From positions 1-64,000 of the forward strand of contig CAVTOD010000011.1 of NCBI GenBank assembly GCA_963736305.1: a stretch of DNA of 64,000 bases, read 5' to 3'. This DNA comes from DASUPK01 sp963736305 (lineage in GTDB: Bacteria > Actinomycetota > Thermoleophilia > Solirubrobacterales > 70-9). Shown in pieces: positions 43,792 to 52,548 of this stretch. Under the pieces are notes generated by a model. It was not told the origin of the DNA and made no database searches. It saw only the letters and a list, made by a program, of their open reading frames with translations. How positions within the stretch are numbered: position 1 is the stretch's first letter; the number at the start of each line of letters is the position of its first letter. A program made the position numbers and the translations under genes.

Positions 43792-44855
43792 CACTGCGGT
43801 CCGTGCGGTGTGTCGGCGAGCAGGTCGGGCTGCCCCTCGTGGAGCAGGTCGGGCAGCGATCCATAGCCGCCGTCCAGGCCGAAGCGCCGGATGTTGGCGT
43901 CGGCGCGGGCCTGGATCGCATCGATCACGTCGGTGCGGGGCGGATCCTTGAAGAGGTGCGCGTAGCGCTTCTGGAGCTTCAGGTACTCGGTGACCGGGAC
44001 CTGCTTGCGGATCTTCGAGACGCCGACGACCTCGCCGTCCTGGGCCTCGAAGACGGGGAATATCCCGGTCTCCTTGGCGAGGCGCGCGATTTTGACCGTG
44101 TCGGCGGAGGCGGATCCCCAGCCCAGCGGGCAGGGGACGAAGACGTGCAGGTAGCGGGCGCCCCTGAACTGCATCGCCCGCTCGACCTTGTACTCGAGGT
44201 CACGCAGCTCGGCCACGGTCGCCGTCGCGACGTAGGGGATCTCGTGCGCCATCGCGATCAGCGGCGCGTTCTTGCCCTGGCCGAAGACGTTGCCGGGCTC
44301 GTCGCCGACTGGCTTGGTGTTGGCCGTGCGGGCGGCTGGCGGGGTGGCACCCGAGCGCTGCACGCCGGTGTTCATGTAGGCCTCGTTGTCATAACAGATG
44401 AAGAGCACGTCGTCGTTTCGCTCGAACATCCCCGACAGGCAGCCGAAGCCGATGTCGAGGGTGCCGCCGTCGCCGCCCTGTCCGACCACACGGATGTCCT
44501 CGCGGCCCTTGGCCTTCAGTGCCGCGGCGATCCCGGTGCTGACCGCCGGCGCGTTGCCGAACAGGGAGTGGATCCAGGGCAGCTGCCAGGAGCTCTCCGG
44601 ATAGGGGGTGGAGAAGACCTCGAGGCAGCCCGTGGCGTTGGCCGCGATCAGCTTGCCCTTCGTGGCCCGCATGGCGGAGTCGAGCGCGAATCGGGCGCCG
44701 AGCGCCTCTCCGCACCCCTGGCAGGCGCGATGCCCGCAGGTCAGCGTGTTGGAGCGATCCATCCGCGCCTGTACCGCGCGCTTCTCCGAATCGAGCAGTC
44801 GACCGCCGACCGCGTAGGTGCCCGTCTGGTAGAGCTTGACGTCCTGGGAGGGCAT
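43791..44855 (-). CDS. porB: 2-oxoacid:ferredoxin oxidoreductase, beta subunit (TPP-binding)
   Basis: 354 aa. The Fe-S and TPP features are HRACQGCGEALGARFALDSA (two of the cluster Cys), ATGCLEVFSTPYPESSWQLP, and the TPP motif GQGGDGGTLDIGFGCLSGMF with ICYDNEAYMNTGVQRSGATP. This matches pyruvate:ferredoxin oxidoreductase beta subunits. ATG 44855 overlaps the porA stop (TGATG). Oxidises pyruvate to acetyl-CoA and CO2, or runs in reverse as pyruvate synthase. Confidence 0.9.
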   Translation of the reverse strand: MPSQDVKLYQTGTYAVGGRLLDSEKRAVQARMDRSNTLTCGHRACQGCGEALGARFALDSAMRATKGKLIAANATGCLEVFSTPYPESSWQLPWIHSLFGNAPAVSTGIAAALKAKGREDIRVVGQGGDGGTLDIGFGCLSGMFERNDDVLFICYDNEAYMNTGVQRSGATPPAARTANTKPVGDEPGNVFGQGKNAPLIAMAHEIPYVATATVAELRDLEYKVERAMQFRGARYLHVFVPCPLGWGSASADTVKIARLAKETGIFPVFEAQDGEVVGVSKIRKQVPVTEYLKLQKRYAHLFKDPPRTDVIDAIQARADANIRRFGLDGGYGSLPDLLHEGQPDLLADTPHGPQ

Positions 44856-46120
44856 CAGTGGGGCTCCGCCGCGACCACGCCGAGGTCTCGGAGCATGTTC
44901 TCGGCGTGCGGGCCGGGGGGCCGGCCGTTGCGCTCGCGGGCCAGCTCGCGCTGGACCAGCTCGATGTCCAGGTCGAGGAAGTTGAGCGGCTCGAGCTCGT
45001 CGCGCCCCGCTTGCTCGAGAAGCCGGCGCAGCGACTCGTGAGTGATCGCCCTTCCGCCGAGGCCGGCGATCACCGTGCTGCAGCGCGCATGGCCGCCCTC
45101 CAGCGCCTCGTGGACGTCGGTGGAGACGATTCCGCCCCGGCCGGCGGCCAGGGCCTTCTCCAGGACCACCACGCGACAGGCCCCCGATAGAGCTTCGCGG
45201 ACCTCCTCGAGGGGGAACGGCCGGAAGGACTTGATGCCGAGCGCGCCCACCCGGACGCCGGCGTTGCGCATCTCGTCGACGACCTCCTCGATCGTCCCCA
45301 GCACTGAGCCGAGCGCGACGATGATCGTCTCCGCGCCCTCGGTGCGGTAGCGGCGCACCAGGCCTCCGGAGGGCCGCCCGAAGTCGACCGCGAACCGCTG
45401 GGCGACCTCGGGGATCACGTCGAGGGCCTGCATCTGCTTGGCGTGGGCGAGGTACTTGACCTCGAAGAAGGCCTCGGGACCGACCATCGCCCCGATCGTC
45501 ATGGGGTCGGCGGGGTCGAGCAGCTGCTGGGGCTCGAAGGGGGGCACGAACGCATCGACCTCGTCCTGGTCGGGGATGTCGACCTCGTCGTAGGCGTGGG
45601 TGAGGATGAAGCCGTCCATGCAGACCATCACCGGCAGCGAGATCTGCTCGGCGATCCGGAAGGCCTGGATGTGCATGTCGAGCGCCTCCTGGTTGGACTC
45701 GGCGTAGATCTGGATCCAGCCGGAGTCGCGCATCGACATGGAGTCGGAGTGGTCGTTCCAGATGTTGATCGGCGCACCGATCGCCCGGTTCGCGATCGTC
45801 ATCACGATCGGCAGTCCCAGGCCCGACGCGTTGTAGATCGCCTCCGCCATGAAGAGGATCCCCTGGGAGGCAGTCGCCGTGTAGGTGCGGGCGCCGGTGG
45901 CGGAGGCACCGATCGCGGCCGAGAGCGCCCCGAACTCGGACTCGACCATCAGGTACTCGCAGGGATCGAGCTCGCCGGTCCGGACCAGGTCGGAGAGGTG
46001 CTCGACGATGTGGGTCTGCGGAGAGATCGGGTAGGCGCTGATCACCTCGGGGCGGCAGAGCGCCACGGCCTCGGCGACCGCGCGAGAGCCCTCCTCCTGT
46101 CTCAAGCCGGGCTTACGCAC
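44855..46120 (-). CDS. porA: 2-oxoacid:ferredoxin oxidoreductase, alpha subunit
   Basis: 421 aa from GTG 46120, overlapping the porG 3' end by 8 bp. Domain I has EGSRAVAEAVALCRPEVISA and YPISPQTHIVEHLSDLVRTG, with the catalytic Thr region (PQTH); then VESEFGALSAAIGASATGAR and ATASQGILFMAEAIYNASGL. Domain II and the C-terminal TK-C-like region follow (TIIVALGSVLGTIEEVVDEM). These match the pyruvate type (PorA), though 2-ketoisovalerate or similar substrates cannot be excluded. Confidence 0.9.
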   Translation of the reverse strand: MRKPGLRQEEGSRAVAEAVALCRPEVISAYPISPQTHIVEHLSDLVRTGELDPCEYLMVESEFGALSAAIGASATGARTYTATASQGILFMAEAIYNASGLGLPIVMTIANRAIGAPINIWNDHSDSMSMRDSGWIQIYAESNQEALDMHIQAFRIAEQISLPVMVCMDGFILTHAYDEVDIPDQDEVDAFVPPFEPQQLLDPADPMTIGAMVGPEAFFEVKYLAHAKQMQALDVIPEVAQRFAVDFGRPSGGLVRRYRTEGAETIIVALGSVLGTIEEVVDEMRNAGVRVGALGIKSFRPFPLEEVREALSGACRVVVLEKALAAGRGGIVSTDVHEALEGGHARCSTVIAGLGGRAITHESLRRLLEQAGRDELEPLNFLDLDIELVQRELARERNGRPPGPHAENMLRDLGVVAAEPH

Positions 46121-46694
46121 GGGTGAGCTCCCTGATGTCGTGCTGGACGAGCTCGTAGGCGACGTCGGCGGCGAGCATGTTGCGATCGGCGATCTCACCC
46201 GAGAACTTCTGGGCGATCGCCCGCACCACCGCCCGAAGGGTGACGGCGCCGGTCATCGCCGCGAAGCCGCCGAGCAGAGAGGTATTCGGCATCGGGCGCC
46301 CGAGCTGACGGTTGGCGATCTCGCTGGCGGCCACGGTGACCAGCCGCCCGGGTCCGAAGTCGCGGGCGAACTCGCCGAGCCCGAGGTCCTCGAAGCTGCG
46401 CGAGGTGTTGATCAGCACGTAGCCGCCCTCGCGTAGGCCGCTGAAGACCTTCACCTGGTGGAGGAGGGTGGGGTCCTGGATGATCAGGGCGTCCGGTGAC
46501 GCGATCGGCTCGCGGAGGCGGATTTCCTTGTCATCGATCCGGCAGAAGGCGGTGACCGGCGCGCCGGTCCGCTCCGAGCCGAAGGTCGGGAACGCCTGTG
46601 CGTGCTCGCCGTCCTCGAAGGCGGCGATCGAGAGCATTTCCGCCGCGGTGACGACGCCCTGGCCGCCGCGTCCATGGATCCGCACCTGGAACAT
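46113..46694 (-). CDS. porG: 2-oxoacid:ferredoxin oxidoreductase, gamma subunit
   Basis: 193 aa. Typical gamma-subunit sequence: FQVRIHGRGGQGVVTAAEML, AQAFPTFGSERTGAPVTAFC and PDALIIQDPTLLHQVKVF. ATG 46694 overlaps the WS/DGAT stop (TGATG). The order porG-porA-porB-porD/GltD-like is a normal por operon with an extra oxidoreductase domain. Confidence 0.9.
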   Translation of the reverse strand: MFQVRIHGRGGQGVVTAAEMLSIAAFEDGEHAQAFPTFGSERTGAPVTAFCRIDDKEIRLREPIASPDALIIQDPTLLHQVKVFSGLREGGYVLINTSRSFEDLGLGEFARDFGPGRLVTVAASEIANRQLGRPMPNTSLLGGFAAMTGAVTLRAVVRAIAQKFSGEIADRNMLAADVAYELVQHDIRELTRA

Positions 46695-48175
46695 CAGCCG
46701 GCCTTGGTTGCCTTGGCGGCGAGCTCGCCGAGCTCCGCGAGCGAATCTGCGATCCCGCTGTTCAGCACCTCGAGATCCGGGACCGTGTCGCGGTCGGCGT
46801 TGACGCAGAAGTAGAGGGTCCCGTCGTAGCTGAACACCGCGAGGCCGATTGCATGCTCAGCGGCGATCGGGACGAGGGGCCAGATCTGCTCGACCTTCGA
46901 CCCGAAGTAGTAGAGGGGAAGCTGCGGGCCGGGAACGTTGGTGACGGTCAGGTTGAAGAGGCGGGTCGCGTACATCGAGCGAGCCATGAAGCTGTGGATC
47001 ACCGGCGGCATGTGGCGCGTGACGTCGATCAGCGTGCTCGAGCCGGTCGACTGGTTGCCGGACTTCAGGGTCTCGGCCTCCTCCATCTGGCGCTCGTAGC
47101 GGCGCTTCGGGTCGCCCTCGGCGACCGGCAGATGAACGAAGAGGGTGGAGATCCGGTTTCCCATGGCGAGCCGGTCGCCTGCGGTGCGGATGTTGACCGG
47201 GACCATCGCGCGCAGGCCCACCTCCGGCATCTCCTCGCCTCGGTGCTCCAGGAGCCGCCGCAGCCCCCCGGCGGTGGCGGCCAGCACGACGTCGTTGAGG
47301 GTTCCGCCGAGCACGTTCTTGATCTCCTTGAGCTCGTCCAGCTCCGCGGTCAGGATGGCGAGCCGGCGCCCGGTGCCGATCGGCCGGTTGAGGCTGGACC
47401 TGGGGGCGGAGATCAGCTCGTCGCGAATGAGCAGCTCGGCGAGGGCCCTGGAGCGATGCGCGGCATCGCGCGCGCGGGACGGGTGGACGGCGATCCCGAA
47501 CGCGGACTCCGCGGCGTGCAGTCCCGACTCGGCTGCCCGAACCGCGGCGTTGCCCAGCGCCAGATACGGCTTGGCGAGCTGCGTGGCGGTCCGCCTCCAG
47601 CGCGGCAGCCGTGTGGGCGCGGGCTCGTCGTTGCGTGGAGCCCCACTTCCGTTGCCATTCGCGTGACCGTTCGGAGAGACCCGCCTCTCGCGCTGGGTGT
47701 CGAGCAGGGTCGTGCCGATATCCACGGAGCCGACCCCGTCGATCATGCAGTGGTGGGTCTTCGTGACCATGGCCCAGCGCCCGTCCGCGAGCTCGAGAAC
47801 CACGATCTCCCAGAGAGGCCGGGTGCGGTCGAGACGATGCGAGAAGTACTCGCCCGCCCACTCGACGAGCTCGTCGATGCCGGCGGGCGCAGGCAGGGCG
47901 GCCCTGCGGACATGGCGGTCCACGCGGAACCCGGCGTGCTTCACCCAGTTGGGCCAGCGCAGCCCGCTGGTCCGGATGGTGGACAGCCGATGCGTGTAGC
48001 GAGGCAGGTCCGGGAGGCGGGCCAGGACGTCCGCGTGGACCTGCTCGATGGGCGGAGCCCCGCCATCCGGCTGGGGCTCCATCACCATCACCGCGCCGAT
48101 GTGCATGTGGGCGCTCGGATCGGCCTCCTCGAGCTCGAGGAAGGTCGCGTCCAGGGCGCTGAGCTGGTCGGCCAT
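46694..48175 (-). CDS. WS/DGAT-type wax ester synthase/diacylglycerol acyltransferase
   Basis: 493 aa. Starts MADQLSALDATFLELEEADP, normal for the family. The catalytic HHxxxDG motif is in KTHHCMIDGVGSVD. The second conserved region includes GGTLNDVVLAATAGGLRRLL and ALRAMVPVNIRTAG-type sequence; NVPGPQLPLYYFGSKV and GLAVFSYDGTLYFC complete the set. It esterifies acyl-CoA to fatty alcohols or diacylglycerol for storage lipid. It sits 13 bp downstream of ppsA and is coupled to porG, which links carbon storage to pyruvate/PEP interconversion. Confidence 0.9.
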   Translation of the reverse strand: MADQLSALDATFLELEEADPSAHMHIGAVMVMEPQPDGGAPPIEQVHADVLARLPDLPRYTHRLSTIRTSGLRWPNWVKHAGFRVDRHVRRAALPAPAGIDELVEWAGEYFSHRLDRTRPLWEIVVLELADGRWAMVTKTHHCMIDGVGSVDIGTTLLDTQRERRVSPNGHANGNGSGAPRNDEPAPTRLPRWRRTATQLAKPYLALGNAAVRAAESGLHAAESAFGIAVHPSRARDAAHRSRALAELLIRDELISAPRSSLNRPIGTGRRLAILTAELDELKEIKNVLGGTLNDVVLAATAGGLRRLLEHRGEEMPEVGLRAMVPVNIRTAGDRLAMGNRISTLFVHLPVAEGDPKRRYERQMEEAETLKSGNQSTGSSTLIDVTRHMPPVIHSFMARSMYATRLFNLTVTNVPGPQLPLYYFGSKVEQIWPLVPIAAEHAIGLAVFSYDGTLYFCVNADRDTVPDLEVLNSGIADSLAELGELAAKATKAG

Positions 48176-48188
48176 GACGCGGCCTCCG

Positions 48189-50492
48189 CTAGCTCCCCGA
48201 CCGGGCTGCGTCGAGCAGCACGCGCTGCTCGGCGGCGGCCACCAGGCGACGGGCTTTGTCGACCGTGTCGATGTTGACCGAGATCGCGTCGATGCCGGCC
48301 TCGACCAGCAGCTGGGCGTACTCGGGGTGCACCGAGGGTGCCTGGCCGCAGATCGAGGTGGCCAGGCCGAGCTCCTTGGCGCGTGGGATCAGCAGCCGAA
48401 GGTAGTCGGTGACGGCCTCGTCCCGCTCGTCGAACATGACCGAGAGGACCTCGGAGTCGCGGTCTGAGCCCAGCATCAGCTGGGTCAGGTCGTTCGAGCC
48501 GATCGAGATTCCCTTGACGCCGAGCTTCGCGTAGCGCTCGAGGTGGAAGTAGACCGAGGGCACCTCGGCCATCACCCAGAGCTCGAAGCCCGGCAGGTCG
48601 AGCAGGCCCTCGTCGCGCATCACGTTGCGACAGGCGGTCAGCTCGATCGGTGTGCGGACGAAGGGCAGCATCACGTGGAAGTTCGTGTGCCCCGCGTCCC
48701 ACACCCGGCGGATCGCCGCGAGCTCGAGCGCGAACAGGTCCGGCTCCTTCATGTAGCGGAGCGCTCCGCGATAGCCGATCATCGGGTTCGACTCCTCGGG
48801 CTCGAAGCGATCGCCGCCCTCGAGGCCGCGGAACTCATTCGAGCGGAAGTCGATCGTCCGGTAGGTGATCGGCCGCGGCGCGAAGCCCTCGGCGAACTTC
48901 GTCAGGGCCTCACCCATCCGGTCGACGAACTCGTCGCCCTTACCCTGCTCGATCAGCAGGCGGGGATGACGGCCCTCGAGCGCCTCGATCACCATCAGCT
49001 CCGCCCGCAGCAGACCGCAGCCGTCGACGTTCAGGCTCGACGCCCGCTCGATCTGGGAGGGCTCGGAGAGGTTGACGAGGAGCTGGGTCGCGGTAACGGG
49101 CGCCCCACCCCCTACGGGGGCGGGTCCGTCACCGGACCCGGTCTCCTGTCCGCTGACGGCGATTTCGCCCTCATACACCGCACCGTGAGTGGCGTCCACG
49201 GTCACGAGCTCTCCGTCACGCAGCTTTGACGTGGCGTCGGCGGCGCCGACGACACATGGGATGCCGAGCTCGCGGGAGACGATCGAGGCGTGGCAGGTCA
49301 TCCCGCCGGAGTCGGTGATGATGGCCGCAGAGCGCCTCATCAGCGGAACCCAGTCGGGCGCCGTCATGTGAGTGACCAGGACGTCGCCCTCCTTCAGGTC
49401 GTTGCCCTTGCTGAGCTCGGAGATGATCTTGACCTCGCCGTGGCCGACGCCCGGGGCGGCCCCCAGGCCGCGCACCAGCGCCTCGCCCTCGGGCTGGGCG
49501 ATCGCCACGGAGGTGTCGCCCCCGGAGGAAGTCACCGGCCGGCTCTGGAGCATCCAGGCGAGGCCCTCCTCGTCGAAGGCCCACTCGGTGTCCTGCGGGG
49601 TGCCGTAGTGCTCCTCGTCGCGGATGCCGAGCTTGGCGACGGTCATCACCTCGTCGTCGCTGAGGACCGGCTGGGTCGACTCATCGCCGGAGAGCTCGCG
49701 GGTGCGGGTGCCTCCGTCGGGAAGCGGCTCGATCACGAGCTCCTTGCGCTTCACGTCCCGCTTGATGATGTGGAGCGTCTCCTTGTCGACCACATAGCGG
49801 TCGGGAGAGACCTGACCGGAGACGACCGACTCGCCAAGGCCAAGCGAGCCCTCGATCACGAGGCGGTCGTTGTCGCCCGAGGCCGGGTCGATCGTGAACA
49901 TGACGCCCGCGCGGGTGGAGAGGATCTGGATCTGGACGACGACCGCGATGTCCATGTCGGACTGGCCGAAGCCCTGCTTGGCGCGGTAGAAGACCGTCCG
50001 AGCCCCGAACAACGAGGACCAGCAGTTGCGAACGGCCTCGACGACCTCGTCGGGTCCGCGCACGTTCAGGAAGGTCTCGTTCATGCCGGCGAAGGAGGCG
50101 GCCTCCGTGTCCTCCGCGGTGGCCGAGGAGCGGACGGCGACCGGGGGGTTGTCGCGATCGCCCGCGAGCTCCAGATAGGCGGCGCGGATCTCGCTGGCCA
50201 CCTCATCGGGGATCGGCTCGGCCTCCACCATCTTGCGGACCTCCTGGGTGGCGAGGTCCAACTCCTTGGTGTCGTCCACGTCGACCGAGGAGAGTCGCTC
50301 CTGGATGCGGTCGCGCAGTCCGCCGACGTCGCAGAAGAGGGCGTACGAGGAGGCTCCGACCACGAATCCGGGGGGGACCGGCAAGCCCGCCGCGGTCATC
50401 TCGCCGAGGTTTGCGCCCTTCCCGCCGGCGTAATCCACGTCCTGCTTGGTCAGATCCTCGAAGCGGCGGAGCAGAGCGGTCGAGACGGTCAT
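48189..50492 (-). CDS. ppsA: Phosphoenolpyruvate synthase
   Basis: About 767 aa. ATG 50492 follows GAAGGGG. The PEP/pyruvate-binding N-terminal domain has YAGGKGANLGEMTAAGLPVP and VRSSATAEDTEAASFAGMNE. The phospho-His swivelling domain has DSGGMTCHASIVSRELGIPC. The C-terminal TIM barrel has RPITYRTIDFRSNEFRGLEG and GSNDLTQLMLGSDRDSE, and ends with a catalytic Cys in TSICGQAPSVHPEY. It converts pyruvate plus ATP to PEP, AMP and phosphate. It is the first gene of a seven-gene operon and is divergent from pckG. Confidence 0.93.
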   Translation of the reverse strand: MTVSTALLRRFEDLTKQDVDYAGGKGANLGEMTAAGLPVPPGFVVGASSYALFCDVGGLRDRIQERLSSVDVDDTKELDLATQEVRKMVEAEPIPDEVASEIRAAYLELAGDRDNPPVAVRSSATAEDTEAASFAGMNETFLNVRGPDEVVEAVRNCWSSLFGARTVFYRAKQGFGQSDMDIAVVVQIQILSTRAGVMFTIDPASGDNDRLVIEGSLGLGESVVSGQVSPDRYVVDKETLHIIKRDVKRKELVIEPLPDGGTRTRELSGDESTQPVLSDDEVMTVAKLGIRDEEHYGTPQDTEWAFDEEGLAWMLQSRPVTSSGGDTSVAIAQPEGEALVRGLGAAPGVGHGEVKIISELSKGNDLKEGDVLVTHMTAPDWVPLMRRSAAIITDSGGMTCHASIVSRELGIPCVVGAADATSKLRDGELVTVDATHGAVYEGEIAVSGQETGSGDGPAPVGGGAPVTATQLLVNLSEPSQIERASSLNVDGCGLLRAELMVIEALEGRHPRLLIEQGKGDEFVDRMGEALTKFAEGFAPRPITYRTIDFRSNEFRGLEGGDRFEPEESNPMIGYRGALRYMKEPDLFALELAAIRRVWDAGHTNFHVMLPFVRTPIELTACRNVMRDEGLLDLPGFELWVMAEVPSVYFHLERYAKLGVKGISIGSNDLTQLMLGSDRDSEVLSVMFDERDEAVTDYLRLLIPRAKELGLATSICGQAPSVHPEYAQLLVEAGIDAISVNIDTVDKARRLVAAAEQRVLLDAARSGS

Positions 50493-50572
50493 CGAAACCC
50501 CTTCCAGATGGCGAATGGTCTGTATGGTCAAAGGTACGCCCGCTTTACGGCCGTCTCATCCGCAACGCGTAC

Positions 50573-50587
50573 CGGTCTTAGAGACCG
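50573..50587. promoter_or_regulatory. Inverted repeat CGGTCT-TAG-AGACCG between ppsA and pckG
   Basis: Perfect 6-base arms with a 3-base spacer in the 244-bp divergent region between the two gluconeogenic genes. It lies about 80 bp from the ppsA start and 150 bp from the pckG start, suiting a shared regulator. No matching regulator gene is nearby. Confidence 0.4.
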
Positions 50588-50736
50588 TGGGGACTACGTA
50601 GACGGCTCACGCCTGACTCCCCTACGATCCCCGGTCCCCCCACCATCGCAACCGCGTCTCGGCGCCGAACGGTGTGAACACATCACGCGCCTCGCAAACG
50701 GGGGTATCCATCCAAACCAAGGAGCTGAACGCATCA

Positions 50737-52548
50737 GTGAGTGAGACAACCGCCGCGACAGAGGCACCGACCAAGCACGCCAAGCTGCTCTCCTGGGTCG
50801 AGGAGATCGCCGAGCTGACCCAGCCCGGATCGATCCATTGGTGTGACGGATCCGCCGCCGAGTACGACGACCTCTGTCAGGCGCTGGTCGACGCCGGAAC
50901 CTTCGAGAAGCTCTCCGACGCCAAGCGTCCCAACTCATATCTCGCCCGCTCCGACCCCGACGACGTGGCGAGGGTCGAGGACCGCACCTTCATCTGCTCC
51001 GAGCAGGAGGAGGACGCCGGACCGACCAACAACTGGCACCACCCGGAGGAGATGCGGGAGATCCTCACGGACCTCTTCAGCGGCTCCATGCAGGGCCGCA
51101 CCATGTATGTGGTGCCGTTCTCGATGGGCCCGATCGGCTCGCCGGTCGCCCAGATCGGCGTCCAGGTGACCGACTCCGCCTACGTGGCCGCCTCGATGCG
51201 GATCATGACCCGGATGGGTGCCAAGGCCCTGGAGGTTCTTGGCGACGACGGGGAGTTCGTCCCCTGCATCCACTCCGTCGGCATGCCGCTCACGCACGGC
51301 GAGCACGACGTCCCGTGGCCCTGCAACGAGACGAAGTACATCGTCCACTTCCCCGAGGCCCGCGAGATCTGGTCATTCGGCTCCGGCTACGGCGGAAACG
51401 CCCTGCTCGGCAAGAAGTGCCTGGCGCTTCGCATCGCCACGGTGATGGCGCGCGACGAGGGCTGGATGGCCGAGCACATGCTGATCATCAAGCTGACCTC
51501 GCCCGAGGGCACGGTCAAGCACCTGGCGGCGGCGTTCCCGTCGGCCTCGGGCAAGACCAACCTCGCGATGCTGCCCCCCAGCCTGCCGGGCTGGAAAGTC
51601 GAGACGATCGGCGACGACATCGCCTGGATCCGCTTCGGCGAGGACGGCCGCCTCTACGCCGTCAACCCCGAGGCCGGCTTCTTCGGCGTCGCTCCCGGGA
51701 CCGGCGTCAAGACCAACCCGAACGCAATGAAGACCGTCGAGCGGGACACGATCTTCACCAACGTCGCCAAGACCGACGACGGCGACATCTGGTGGGAGGG
51801 GATGGGCGAGGCGCCCGATCACCTGATCGACTGGAAGGGACGCGACTGGACGCCGGAGAAGGACGAGCCGGCCGCGCACCCGAACTCCCGCTTCACCGTG
51901 TCGGTCACGCAGTGCCCGACCTTCGATCCGGCCTGGGACGACCCGGCCGGCGTGCCGATCGACGCGTTCATGTTCGGCGGCCGCCGCGCGACCGTCGTCC
52001 CGCTGGTCCACCAGGCATTCGACTGGGAGCACGGCGTCTTCCTGGCGGCGACGATGTCCGTCGAGACGACCGCCGCGGCCTCAGGGGCCGTCGGTCAGCT
52101 GCGCTTCGACCCGATGGCGATGCTGCCGTTCTGCGGATACAACATGGCCGACTACTTCAAGCACTGGCTGGAGATCGGCGCCAAGGGCGACGAGGCGAAG
52201 CTGCCGACGATCTTCGTCGTCAACTGGTTCCGCAAGGACGAAGATGGCAACTTCATCTGGCCGGGGTTCGGCGAGAACACCCGCGTGCTCGAGTGGATCG
52301 TCCGCCGCACGGAGGGCGAAGGTGAGGTCGCCGATACGCCGATCGGTCTGGTGCCGCCGCCGAGCGACATCAACACCGAAGGCCTCGACATCTCCGAGGA
52401 GGACATGGAGACCCTGCTGAAGGTCGACCCCGACGAGGTGCGCCAGCAGCTGCACCAGGTCGAGTCGCACCTGGCGCAGTTCGGCTCCCGCCTGCCGGAC
52501 GAGGTGCGCGCGCAGCTCAAGGCACTGGAAGAGCGTCTCGACGGCTAG
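50737..52548 (+). CDS. pckG: Phosphoenolpyruvate carboxykinase (GTP)
   Basis: About 603 aa from GTG 50737, with AAGGAG 12 bases upstream; a GTG at 50674 would add 21 poorly conserved residues. GTP-PEPCK features: SIHWCDGSAAEYDDLCQALV, RTMYVVPFSMGPIGSPVAQI, YGGNALLGKKCLALRIATVM and the P-loop FPSASGKTNLAML. The GTP-site region is NWFRKDEDGNFIWPGFGENT. The residue before the P-loop glycine is Ser271 (codon TCG), where most GTP-PEPCKs have a reactive Cys. It interconverts oxaloacetate and PEP. The last 40 residues form an acidic coiled tail. Confidence 0.93.
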   Translation: MSETTAATEAPTKHAKLLSWVEEIAELTQPGSIHWCDGSAAEYDDLCQALVDAGTFEKLSDAKRPNSYLARSDPDDVARVEDRTFICSEQEEDAGPTNNWHHPEEMREILTDLFSGSMQGRTMYVVPFSMGPIGSPVAQIGVQVTDSAYVAASMRIMTRMGAKALEVLGDDGEFVPCIHSVGMPLTHGEHDVPWPCNETKYIVHFPEAREIWSFGSGYGGNALLGKKCLALRIATVMARDEGWMAEHMLIIKLTSPEGTVKHLAAAFPSASGKTNLAMLPPSLPGWKVETIGDDIAWIRFGEDGRLYAVNPEAGFFGVAPGTGVKTNPNAMKTVERDTIFTNVAKTDDGDIWWEGMGEAPDHLIDWKGRDWTPEKDEPAAHPNSRFTVSVTQCPTFDPAWDDPAGVPIDAFMFGGRRATVVPLVHQAFDWEHGVFLAATMSVETTAAASGAVGQLRFDPMAMLPFCGYNMADYFKHWLEIGAKGDEAKLPTIFVVNWFRKDEDGNFIWPGFGENTRVLEWIVRRTEGEGEVADTPIGLVPPPSDINTEGLDISEEDMETLLKVDPDEVRQQLHQVESHLAQFGSRLPDEVRAQLKALEERLDG

